Shown: positions 8,956 through 16,602 of the stretch, piece by piece
Numbering within the stretch: position 1 is the stretch's first letter
Layout of the letters: every line of letters begins with the position of its first letter
Source of the DNA: DASPPM01 sp052143835
Lineage (GTDB): Bacteria; Pseudomonadota; Alphaproteobacteria; JACZXZ01
DNA: 64,000 bases
Reading direction: 5' to 3'
NCBI GenBank assembly: GCA_052143835.1
Contig: JBKQRV010000042.1
Coordinates: 62,001 to 126,000 of the forward strand
Program-made: the position numbers and the translations under genes
Notes under the pieces: model-generated
Databases searched by the model: none
Seen by the model: only the letters and a program-made list of their open reading frames with translations
Told to the model about the DNA's origin: nothing

Positions 8956-9600
8956 TCACTCCGCCTTGTCGGCGCTTTCCCCTTCCTCGACTTCCTCAAA
9001 GCCGTCGAACATGGCCTTGAACTTCTCTGTCGGCGTGCGGCCCAGCGTTCCAAGGTAGGCATGGAACAGGATATAGAACACGAAAACGGTGAAGATCAGG
9101 ACGTGCACCGTATCGACGACGCGCACCCCGCCGAAGAAGGCCACCGTCCGCGAAAAGCGCGTCAGATCCCAGAGCAGGACTCCCGTGAAGCACTGAATGG
9201 GAAGCAGGAGGAGCATGATGAGCTGGTACGTCATGCTCTGCAGCGGATTGAACTTGCGGTAAACGCTCACATGATGCGGATTTGGCGCTCCTTTGAAGAT
9301 GCCGTAGCCGTAATAGAGGAGCTGGCGCAAGTTTCCGCGATAATATTTGATCGGATTTAACTCCGGGTGGTACACCTTGATCTTGTCGGAGAAAAGATAG
9401 AAGAAAAACCACACGAAGAAATTGGCGATGAGAACGAAGCCGATCCAGTTGTGCACGACGACGGCGATCCTGAAGGGCACCACGTCGATAAGACCCACGT
9501 AGCGGATCTGCACCCCGGTCAAGACCAGCATCACGCAGGTGAGCGCATTGATCCAATGCCAAATCCTCACGGGAAGCGGGTGAACGTAAATCCGATGCAT
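8956..9600 (-). CDS. Membrane cytochrome b (FdnI/PhsC/CbcB-like), partner of the nonaheme cytochrome
   Basis: This is a 214-residue integral membrane protein starting at ATG 9600. It has four main hydrophobic helices with His residues placed as in diheme b561/formate dehydrogenase gamma subunits: RIWHWINALT at the first helix, VVVHNWIGF in the second, and VVDTVHVLIFTVF with FYILFHAYLG at the end. The acidic C-terminus (FEEVEEGESADK) should be cytoplasmic. It lies only 5 bp after the nonaheme cytochrome gene, so the two should form one complex: a split version of the c/b fusions encoded on either side of it, comparable to Geobacter CbcA/CbcB. The expected role is quinol oxidation or quinone reduction coupled to periplasmic hemes. 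Confidence 0.88.
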   Translation of the reverse strand: MHRIYVHPLPVRIWHWINALTCVMLVLTGVQIRYVGLIDVVPFRIAVVVHNWIGFVLIANFFVWFFFYLFSDKIKVYHPELNPIKYYRGNLRQLLYYGYGIFKGAPNPHHVSVYRKFNPLQSMTYQLIMLLLLPIQCFTGVLLWDLTRFSRTVAFFGGVRVVDTVHVLIFTVFVFYILFHAYLGTLGRTPTEKFKAMFDGFEEVEEGESADKAE

Positions 9601-9605
9601 CTTGC

Positions 9606-10916
9606 TTACCCTTTCCGTGGCTCGTGGGGCTTGCGCTTCAGGTATAGCTTGAAGCCCCATCGCAAGGTCACGTGACCGATAGGCAGGGCGATGCCGCCGA
9701 AGAGCGCGAGGACAAAAAGAACATCCAGAAACGTGATCCTGGTGCCGCCGATGGCATAGAAGCCGCCGATCGATTCTATCGAGAAGGCCGAGCTCAAGAC
9801 CTTTTCGCTGGCGCCATAGCGTACCGGTATGCCCGCGGGGCCGGCGACGGAGATCGTGACGCTCTGGAACGCCTGGGCTCCCGCCCGATGGCAGGTATTG
9901 CAGTCGCTGATCGCCGCGCTCTTGCGCGCAAGCTCGTGCGCCTCGACTCCCGTGCGCACCTCCAGGCGGCCCTTGAGGCTCGTCTTGTCCCCCACACCCG
10001 GGCGATTGAGCGTCTTGAGCAGAGTCCAAAGCGTCGTCGCATCCAGGCCCGGCCGCGCTGCACTCTCTGTGCCGGTCCGGCTTTCGAACTCGGGCACGCC
10101 CGCCGGCTCGGAAACCTCCTTTTGCGCCGTGCTGTCATAGAGGATGAGATCGACCCTGCGCTCCGCCTTCGGCGCATGGCAGACGGGGCAAGACACCACG
10201 TCGAAATGCAGCTCGGCATTCGGCAGCCATATGCGGTGCGCGGCGAGCGCGCCGGTATGGCAGTGGAGACAGACATCTTTCATGCCCGCCCCCGCCGAGG
10301 GAACGCTCACCCCGTGGGCGCCGTGGCAACCAAAGCAAAGGGGAGCCTGGGTCTGGCCGTTGCTGCGTGCCACGCCGTGCACGCTCGCGGCATAGGCCGT
10401 GAAGATGTCGCCGTGGCAGGTCTTGCAGGGAACCGTGTCCATCGCCTCGGACGCGCCCTTCATCACCGCGTGAGGCGAATGGCAGCCGGTGCACAGCGGG
10501 GCGCCCGGGTCGCCTTCGCGGACGAGGGCCGCGTGGACGCTTTTCCCCCACTGCTCGAACTCGTCGCTATGGCAGTTTTTGCAGACCTGGACCATGGCGA
10601 TGGAAAAGGCGCGCTTGCCGCTGATGGGGTTCTCCGCCGGCGGATGTTTCGACAGATCTATGTCGGTATGGCAGCCCGTGCACCCGATCACGCTGTGGAC
10701 CGATTGCGCAAAGGCGTCGCCGGGTATCTGCAACGAGAGCGTTTCGCCGCTTGCGAGCTGCTTCTCGAGCCCCGCAGCCCCATGGCAGCCCAGACATTGC
10801 GCGTCGGCATCGGATGGCGCAGCAGCGGATGCAGACGCGGCCATCCCGGCAAGCGCCAGCACGACGGCTGCCGCAGCCGCGCCGATCGTGCGCATCGCGA
10901 ATGGTCTAAGTCCCAT
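9606..10916 (-). CDS. Nonaheme c-type cytochrome with C-terminal membrane anchor
   Basis: Starting at ATG 10916 (AGGCGGCAGG just upstream), the 436-residue product has a signal peptide ending near ASAAA. It carries nine CXXCH motifs: CLGCH, CTGCH, CKNCH, CTGCH, CKTCH, CFGCH, CLHCH, CPVCH and CNTCH. Eight lie in the first two thirds; the last follows a heme-poor stretch of about 110 residues. A single C-terminal helix (TFLDVLFVLALFGGIALPI) anchors it to the inner membrane, and a basic tail remains in the cytoplasm. The cytochrome b gene follows after 5 bp. The pair is interpreted as a quinone-linked redox complex. A perfect FNR-type palindrome lies 133 bp before the start codon. Confidence 0.9.
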   Translation of the reverse strand: MGLRPFAMRTIGAAAAAVVLALAGMAASASAAAPSDADAQCLGCHGAAGLEKQLASGETLSLQIPGDAFAQSVHSVIGCTGCHTDIDLSKHPPAENPISGKRAFSIAMVQVCKNCHSDEFEQWGKSVHAALVREGDPGAPLCTGCHSPHAVMKGASEAMDTVPCKTCHGDIFTAYAASVHGVARSNGQTQAPLCFGCHGAHGVSVPSAGAGMKDVCLHCHTGALAAHRIWLPNAELHFDVVSCPVCHAPKAERRVDLILYDSTAQKEVSEPAGVPEFESRTGTESAARPGLDATTLWTLLKTLNRPGVGDKTSLKGRLEVRTGVEAHELARKSAAISDCNTCHRAGAQAFQSVTISVAGPAGIPVRYGASEKVLSSAFSIESIGGFYAIGGTRITFLDVLFVLALFGGIALPIGHVTLRWGFKLYLKRKPHEPRKG

Positions 10917-11232
10917 CCTGCCGCCTAAGCTGGGCTTCGTCACGGGTGTCTCCGTATTTTGGTCTGCTTCCCTCGGGCCGCCCTCGGAGCCGACCACGGC
11001 CACCTTCTGCTCGCACGGCTCTTCTGCACGCCACCACTGCACCGGTCTTTGATTCAGATCAAGAGCCAAGAGCGTCGTAAGCCGAAGTGGAGGGGTGAAA
11101 AGTCGTGGCTTTGGTGCCGATCGCCTCGCGCCGCGAGCCTGCTATCTTCAACCGCGAATGGCACGGGTTAGGGGGGCATTCGCCCCCCTTTTCCCGTCGC
11201 AAGAACCTTCGGCCAGGCATCGTCTACCGCGA
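10917..11232. other. Intergenic region upstream of the nonaheme/cytochrome b operon
   Basis: This 316 bp segment separates the receiver-membrane fusion gene from the nonaheme cytochrome gene, which run in the same direction. It contains the FNR-type palindrome at 11049-11062. I see no open frame with a ribosome-binding site and no clear terminator hairpin with a T-run. Confidence 0.6.
11049..11062. promoter_or_regulatory. Perfect FNR/Anr-type binding site before the nonaheme/cytochrome b operon
   Basis: TTGATTCAGATCAA matches the FNR consensus TTGAT-N4-ATCAA at all ten specified bases. It lies in an intergenic region 133 bp before the start of the nonaheme cytochrome gene. The equivalent CRP consensus (TGTGA-N6-TCACA) fits less well. 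It predicts induction of this operon at low oxygen by an FNR-family activator. No fnr gene lies in the window. Confidence 0.6.
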
Positions 11233-12060
11233 TCAGCCCGCGGCTCGCCGATTGCGCCAGGCCTTCCCCCCCATCCAGACCAGCACCGCCAAGCCAATCA
11301 GCGGGAACAGGGCGATGTAGGCAAGCGTCACGAACGGCGCGGCGAAGAACATGGCGATATTGTAGACGGCCAGCCCGATGTTCGCCCCCGCGCGCTCTTC
11401 GCCGACCTCCGCAGGCTGCAGCGCAGCTTGCCGCTCGCGCCAAGCCTGCACGCCTGTCCAGGCCAGCATCCCCAACCCAATCAGCGGGAAGAGGGCGACG
11501 TAGGCAAGCGCCACGAACGGCGCGGCAAAGAGCATGGCGATATTGCCGAGGAACAGGCCAATCTTCCTCCCCGCGCTCTCTTCGCCGATCGCCGCAGGCT
11601 GAGGCGCAGCGAGTGCCGTTCCAGCGGGCTCCGGCGCTGCCGCAACGGCAGGCTGCGGGAGCATTTCCGCAGGCGCCGGCAATGCCGTCGCGACGGCAGC
11701 ATCCAGGCTCCGCTCGATCATTTCCGGAGAAAGCGGCTTGCGCAGGAATTCGCGCACGCCGGCGGCCTCCGCCCGCGCCTGGTTCTCGGCCGAACCATAA
11801 CCGGTGATGATCACCACCGGGGTCCACGGGCGCTTCGCGCGCACCCGCTCCGCCACCTCGACCCCGTCCATTCCCGGCATCTTGATGTCGGTGAACACGG
11901 CGTCGTACTCCTCTGTCGCAAGCTTGTTCAGCGCCTCTTGTCCGTTCTCGGCGCTGACAACCAGGTAGCCTTTGCGGGCAAGCACCCGGTCAAAGCTCTT
12001 GCCGATGACTGGATCGTCGTCCACCACCAGCACTTTTTTGACGGCGTTCATGGCGTTCAT
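11233..12060 (-). CDS. Response-regulator receiver fused to a duplicated membrane module
   Basis: The ATG at 12060 follows AAAGGAG. Of 275 residues, 1-125 form a receiver domain (acid pocket DDD 14-16, phosphoacceptor Asp58 in VFTDIKMPGMDG, Lys108 in RKPLS). A Pro/Ala-rich linker (about 126-158) leads to two near-identical membrane units of about 50 residues with a 61-residue period. Each starts (I/V)GEE.AG..IGL, continues NIAM(L/F)FAAPFV and A(L/F)FPLIGL, and ends in an AWR.R..A basic segment. There is no DNA-binding or enzymatic output domain. Receivers are normally cytoplasmic and soluble, so a receiver tethered to four hydrophobic segments is unusual. It lies 25 bp after another receiver gene and shares its sigma-54 promoter. 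Its function is unknown. Confidence 0.85.
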   Translation of the reverse strand: MNAMNAVKKVLVVDDDPVIGKSFDRVLARKGYLVVSAENGQEALNKLATEEYDAVFTDIKMPGMDGVEVAERVRAKRPWTPVVIITGYGSAENQARAEAAGVREFLRKPLSPEMIERSLDAAVATALPAPAEMLPQPAVAAAPEPAGTALAAPQPAAIGEESAGRKIGLFLGNIAMLFAAPFVALAYVALFPLIGLGMLAWTGVQAWRERQAALQPAEVGEERAGANIGLAVYNIAMFFAAPFVTLAYIALFPLIGLAVLVWMGGKAWRNRRAAG

Positions 12061-12085
12061 GGCTTTCTCCTTTTCTTGCGACGGG

Positions 12086-12616
12086 TCAGGAGCCGAGACG
12101 GCTCGACTCTCCCTTGGGTTCGATCGTTGCGTCGGCATCGGCATCCGGGCTCGCAGGGCCGAGCCAGCGCCGCTGCATGTTCATCCAATAACTCGCGGCA
12201 CCGGCGCCCGCGTCGGGGCTCGTGAGATCCTTGCGCAGCGCCCATTTCTTCTGCGTTATCGCGCCGCTGGCGGCGTTGATGACCTCGGCCGGGCCGACCG
12301 GCTTGGCGAGATAATCGTAAGCTCCCAGCTTCACCGCCTCCTTGGCGCTCTCGACGGTGGGATAGCCGGTAATCACGACCACCTCGCTTTTCGGCCAGGA
12401 TCGCTTGATCGCTTTCAAGACCGAGATGCCATCCATGCCGGGCATGCGAAGATCGAGCAGCACGACATCGAAGGGCTTGTGCTCCAATGCCTGCAGCGCG
12501 TCCTCGCCGCTCAAGGCGCCCTCAACGTTGTAGCGGGCGGCTTGCAAGGACCTCTGGTAGCTGAGGCGCACCACTTCGTCGTCATCGACGACAAGAATTT
12601 TGGTTTGTTCGCTCAT
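12086..12616 (-). CDS. Single-domain response regulator with a short unstructured tail
   Basis: This 176-residue protein starts at ATG 12616 behind AGAGG. Residues 1-125 are a complete CheY-like receiver: acid pocket DDD 11-13, phosphoacceptor Asp55 in VVLLDLRMPGMDG, Thr83 in VITG and Lys105 in YLAKPVGP. The tail (about 126-176) is rich in Ala, Asp, Pro and Ser, with one amphipathic segment (SYWMNMQRRWLG), and has no output domain. It probably acts as a phosphate relay or by protein contact. It is the first gene after a perfect sigma-54 promoter and is followed by the receiver-membrane fusion. Cross-talk with the heme-sensor kinase is a reasonable guess. Confidence 0.88.
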   Translation of the reverse strand: MSEQTKILVVDDDEVVRLSYQRSLQAARYNVEGALSGEDALQALEHKPFDVVLLDLRMPGMDGISVLKAIKRSWPKSEVVVITGYPTVESAKEAVKLGAYDYLAKPVGPAEVINAASGAITQKKWALRKDLTSPDAGAGAASYWMNMQRRWLGPASPDADADATIEPKGESSRLGS

Positions 12617-12660
12617 CTGGGGCCTCTTGGCACCGGTTCGCTGGGTTCACTCTGCAGTAA

Positions 12661-12676
12661 CGCAAGCCGCGTGCCA
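12661..12676 (-). promoter_or_regulatory. Sigma-54 -24/-12 promoter
   Basis: On the reverse strand the sequence TGGCACGCGGCTTGCG matches the consensus TGGCACG-N4-TTGC at every specified position. The predicted start site (about 12650) leaves a leader of roughly 35 bases before the ATG at 12616. Two dyad-symmetric strings lie further upstream at enhancer-like distances: GTACA-N7-TGTAC at 12776-12792 (centre about -134) and CTTGTAATTCAAG at 12821-12833. They are candidate binding sites for the NtrC-type regulator encoded at 6824-8248. Confidence 0.8.
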
Positions 12677-13405
12677 GACCGCATGACCGGAAAAATTAGT
12701 AGTGTTATTCAACGTACTAGACGCAAAAATCCAGGGAGCGAAGCGGCCGGGGATCGCTGCGATAGGGGCCGATAAGTACATGTTCCTTGTACACTCGCCG
12801 GCTGAGGCGCGATGTTGGCTCTTGTAATTCAAGCACTTACGACGATCGGGAGGAGATCGGATTTTTATACACCCTGCTTCGACAATGGCTGGCTCTCGCT
12901 CCGGGCCGGCAGAGCCGGCCCCAGCGCTGCACCTCTCCTCCGTTGCGGCGATCTCGCCCGCGAGTCCCGTGCCGCCGTCGCCCTCGTTGGCGCACTCGAT
13001 CCGTTAACGCGTGAGTCCAGACTCCAATCGGCATCATCTTATTGAATCGATCGGCCGGAGCTTTCCGAGAAGCAGGGAAACCATGTCGAAACATCTTGAC
13101 CGGCCGATCCATGTCATCTTCGCCCCCTCGTTTGGAGCGATTCAAGGACCGGACAGATCGCGTCTCACAAGGACCGCATATACCGCGTCTCAGCGACAAT
13201 ACGAAAATTCAGAATTGCTGAACGGCGCGTGGCCGGCTACACTCCGCGCGAATCGCATCGCTCGATGCCGGTATGTCAGGGCCTTAATCTGTATCCCGCC
13301 GCGCGCCGGAGTTTCTCATGGACATTCTCGCTGCAACGGGTGATTCGGGAAGCCGCGTTCGGGCAGGCGATTTTGCCTCGGGTCTGGCGCGCGAGCTCTA
13401 GGATC
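12677..13405. other. Divergent control region between the receiver genes and the nonaheme c/b fusion
   Basis: No protein gene is supported in this 729 bp stretch. It contains the palindromes at 12776-12792 and 12821-12833, plus a TAGTA...TACTA dyad at 12697-12719. A TAGGA ribosome-binding site before the ATG at 13406 marks its end. I did not find a correctly spaced -24/-12 pair facing the cytochrome genes; a GGCAGGCGATTTTGC string about 35 bp before the start has spacing one base too long. Confidence 0.5.
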
Positions 13406-15370
13406 ATGCGTATCCCCAAGCTTGCGGCACTGCTCGCGCTGAGCACTCTTATTCTCGCCGGTGCCAGCGGCCTTGCGATGGCGCAAGCGACCGATACGGG
13501 CGTCCCCGCCGGCCAGCCCGCCGCGCAAGCCGCGGAAAAGATACCTAACGAAACATGCCTTGCCTGTCACGGCAACGACGAGTTTGGCGTTGAAGGGCCG
13601 GACGGGAAGATGCGCTCGCTGTTCGTGAACCAGGAGAAGTTCGAGCAAAGCGTGCACGGCAAGCGCGCGTGCGTGGACTGCCACACGAACATCACGGAAG
13701 TGCCCCACCCGAAGATCGAGATCAAGGTCAGCTGCGTCCGCTGCCACGAGAGCTTGTGGCAAACCGCTCAAAAGGAAGGAAAGACAAAGGAGTTCGCAAG
13801 ATTAGGCGTGGTCATACAACGAATAGACAAGTACATGGCTTCGATTCATGCGCGGCCCAGCATGGAAGATCAGTCGCGTACCAATGCGACCTGCTATGAC
13901 TGCCATGACGCCCACTACGTCTATCCCCCCGGGAGCGCCATCCGGGCGGAATGGCGCCTCAATCTTCCAAACACTTGCGGGAAGTGCCACAAGCAGGAGC
14001 TGGCGGACTATGCGACGTCGGTTCACGGCAGGGAAGTGCTGCAGAACTACAATCCGAAGGCCGCAATCTGCGCGGATTGCCATACCAGCCATGACATCGA
14101 AAACCCGGTGCTGAGCTCGACCAGGCTGGCCATTACGAAGAACTGCGGCTCTTGCCACCAAGAGGAGCTGCGGACCTACCTGGGCACCTATCACGGGCAG
14201 GTCAACACCTTGGGCTACGCCTATACGGCCAAGTGCTTCGATTGCCACGGCAACCACAAGATCCAGCGGGTCAACGACCCGAATTCAACCGTGTATCCAG
14301 CCAACCGCCTGAAGACGTGCCAAAAATGCCATGCCAACGCCACGGTTGGCTTTGCCACCTTCCAACCGCACGGCAATGCCAGGGACTTCGATCACTATCC
14401 CTATCTCTGGCTCGCGGCGAAATTCATGGCGGCACTTCTGGCGGGCGTGTTTACCTTCTTCTGGTCCCATTCGGCACTGTGGTTCTACCGCTCCCACAAG
14501 GAGCGCCGTGCGCGGCCGGCGGCTCTTTATGTCTATCCCGAGCCACAAGGCAACCACGCTTATTATCGACGCTTTGCAGTCGGGTGGCGGATCGCCCACC
14601 TTCTTCTTTTGCTCGCCACCATGACGCTGGTCTTGACGGGAATGACGGTGTTCTACAGCGACAGCGCCTGGGCGCATGTGGTCATCAGGCTGTTCGGCAG
14701 CCCGCGCGTGACGGCCATCGTCCATAGAGTCTGCGCGGTCATCTTCCTCTCGCTGTTTTTCGGGCATCTCTTGTATATGTTCGTCCGCCTTGGACGGAAG
14801 TGGAGGACGTTCAACTGGTTTGGGCCCGACTCGCTGTTGCCCCGCTTGCAGGATCTTCGCGATGCCTTCGCCATGTTCACATGGTTCTTCGGGCGCGGCC
14901 CGCGGCCCGTTTTCGACCGCTGGACCTATTGGGAGAAATTCGACTACTGGGCGGTGTTCTGGGGCGTCGCCATCATCGGCGCGAGCGGCGCCACCTTGTG
15001 GTTCAAGGCGCAGGTCGCCGAGGTTCTGCCGGGGTGGGCGTTCAACCTGGCCACCATCTTCCATGGCGAGGAGGCGGTCCTCGCCGCCGTTTTCCTGTTC
15101 ACCGTGCATTTCTTCAACAACCACTTCAGGCCGGACAAGTTCCCCCTTGACACCGTGATGTTCACCGGCGCGCTGTCGCGGGAGGAGTTCCAGCGGGAGC
15201 ACAGGGTGGAATACGACCGGCTCGTCGCCACCGGGCAGCTCGAAAGGCATCGGGTGCCCGAGCCGTCACCGGCCTTCGCGCTCGGCTCGAAAATATTGGG
15301 CTTTACCCTGATCTCGGTTGGCTTGATATTGCTGGTCCTGGTGATTGTCGGGTTCTTCGGCGGCTTGTGA
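13406..15370 (+). CDS. Nonaheme cytochrome c fused to cytochrome b membrane domain, CbcL-like
   Basis: The ATG at 13406 (preceded by TAGGA) gives 654 residues with a signal peptide ending near LAMAQ. The first 320 residues hold nine CXXCH motifs: CLACH, CVDCH, CVRCH, CYDCH, CGKCH, CADCH, CGSCH, CFDCH and CQKCH. The C-terminal half has about six membrane helices with conserved His (GWRIAHLLL, IVHRVCAVIF, IFHGEEAVLA, FTVHFFNNHF). Nine c-hemes plus an FdnI/HydC-type diheme b domain is exactly the organisation of Geobacter sulfurreducens CbcL, the inner-membrane quinol oxidase used for low-potential extracellular acceptors. It is paralogous to the heptaheme fusion at 2821-4539, with near-identical stretches such as FANHWRPDKFPLD versus FNNHFRPDKFPLD. 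It begins a forward operon with the two tetraheme genes and a membrane monoheme gene. Confidence 0.92.
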   Translation: MRIPKLAALLALSTLILAGASGLAMAQATDTGVPAGQPAAQAAEKIPNETCLACHGNDEFGVEGPDGKMRSLFVNQEKFEQSVHGKRACVDCHTNITEVPHPKIEIKVSCVRCHESLWQTAQKEGKTKEFARLGVVIQRIDKYMASIHARPSMEDQSRTNATCYDCHDAHYVYPPGSAIRAEWRLNLPNTCGKCHKQELADYATSVHGREVLQNYNPKAAICADCHTSHDIENPVLSSTRLAITKNCGSCHQEELRTYLGTYHGQVNTLGYAYTAKCFDCHGNHKIQRVNDPNSTVYPANRLKTCQKCHANATVGFATFQPHGNARDFDHYPYLWLAAKFMAALLAGVFTFFWSHSALWFYRSHKERRARPAALYVYPEPQGNHAYYRRFAVGWRIAHLLLLLATMTLVLTGMTVFYSDSAWAHVVIRLFGSPRVTAIVHRVCAVIFLSLFFGHLLYMFVRLGRKWRTFNWFGPDSLLPRLQDLRDAFAMFTWFFGRGPRPVFDRWTYWEKFDYWAVFWGVAIIGASGATLWFKAQVAEVLPGWAFNLATIFHGEEAVLAAVFLFTVHFFNNHFRPDKFPLDTVMFTGALSREEFQREHRVEYDRLVATGQLERHRVPEPSPAFALGSKILGFTLISVGLILLVLVIVGFFGGL

Positions 15371-15465
15371 GGAGCGCAACCGCGCCCCAAAAGGCTGATC
15401 GCGTGGAACCGTCCAAGCGGGCAGCCGTGATCTCCGGCCGACCCGCCAACTGTCGAGGCTCTGCC

Positions 15466-16578
15466 ATGGAACGTCTTGTGCTCGCCGTTCTACTGTCGCT
15501 CGCGCTCTTTGCCGGTTGGGACGACCATGCGTCGTTCGCAGCGGATATTGCTGCGGGCAAGGCTTTGGTCGAGGAGCAATGCAAAGCGTGCCATGGCATG
15601 GACGGCAAGGGCTTTGCCCCGGGAATTCCCAACCTGGCGGGACAACGCGAGCGTTATCTGCTTGCCGCGCTGAACGAGTACAAGGAAGGCCACCGCAGCC
15701 ACGCCGCCTTGACGAGCATGGCCGAGCATATGAGCCAGGCAGACGAGGAAAACGTGGCTGCATACTATGCCAGCCTGCCGCCGATCGCGAGCGCCGCCGG
15801 AACGCATCCCGAAGTCTTCTCTCCCTATGAGCACGGAAAGGCGCTGGCGCACGCCTGCACGCAATGTCATGGCGAAAACGGCGACAGCACCACCCCCGGC
15901 ACGCCGAGCCTGAGCGGCCAGCAGCCAGGCTATTTTGTCGCCGCGATCCAAGAGTATCTCACCGGAGTGCGCGAACGCGCCCCCATGCACTCGCTGATAC
16001 GGGACTTGAAAGGGCTGGATTTGGAAAGCTTGGCGCTCTATTTCGCGTCCCAGACCCCGGCGCAACGTCCAGCACCGCCTGTCGGCAACGCCGCGGCGGG
16101 CGAGCCGCTCACCGGCTTGTGCGGTGGCTGCCACGGCTTTCATGGCGTGAGCACCGATTCGGCTACGCCGAGCCTGGCGAGCCAGGATCCGCAGTATCTC
16201 GTGAACGCCATCAAAGCTTACCACGGCAACCGCAAGCATGCGGCGATGCAACGCGCCGTCGCCAACGTCAGCGACAAGGACGCCGAGAACATCGCCGCAT
16301 TCTACGCCGTCCAGAAATTAACCCCTGCCGTGCACGGGCAGACACTGATTCACGATCTTGTCGACAAATGCGATCGTTGCCACAGCCCCGGCGTGGACAA
16401 TCCGACGCTGCCGATACCGCACGTCGACGGGCAGGACGAGGCGTATCTCGCCATGGCGATGAGGGCGTACCGCGAGGATAAGCGGCAAAGCTCCGTGATG
16501 CATAATATGATCTTGCCCTACGGCAACGCCGTCCTGGAAGGTGTTGCGTCCTATTATGCCAATCAGCCGCCGAAGTAG
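15466..16578 (+). CDS. Tetraheme periplasmic cytochrome made of four c4-like domains
   Basis: The start is ATG 15466 behind TCGAGG, 95 bp after the c/b fusion. The 370-residue product has a signal peptide and four consecutive class I cytochrome c domains of about 90 residues with motifs CKACH, CTQCH, CGGCH and CDRCH. The first three share the cytochrome c4/c553 signature GxPxLxxQ..Y (IPNLAGQRERY, TPSLSGQQPGY, TPSLASQDPQY). The fourth is divergent but keeps IPHVDGQDEAY. Each domain has a Met-containing segment suited to His/Met ligation. It is probably a soluble high-potential electron carrier in the periplasm. The gene that follows 24 bp later is a paralogue with the same four-domain plan. 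Confidence 0.9.
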   Translation: MERLVLAVLLSLALFAGWDDHASFAADIAAGKALVEEQCKACHGMDGKGFAPGIPNLAGQRERYLLAALNEYKEGHRSHAALTSMAEHMSQADEENVAAYYASLPPIASAAGTHPEVFSPYEHGKALAHACTQCHGENGDSTTPGTPSLSGQQPGYFVAAIQEYLTGVRERAPMHSLIRDLKGLDLESLALYFASQTPAQRPAPPVGNAAAGEPLTGLCGGCHGFHGVSTDSATPSLASQDPQYLVNAIKAYHGNRKHAAMQRAVANVSDKDAENIAAFYAVQKLTPAVHGQTLIHDLVDKCDRCHSPGVDNPTLPIPHVDGQDEAYLAMAMRAYREDKRQSSVMHNMILPYGNAVLEGVASYYANQPPK

Positions 16579-16602
16579 CCGTCCTCCTCATCCGAGAAGG
16601 CG

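Noticed and set aside
13352..13372. Possible sigma-54 promoter before the CbcL-like gene
   Set aside because: The GG and GC dinucleotides of GGCAGGCGATTTTGC are 11 rather than 10 bases apart, and the -24 element is poor.
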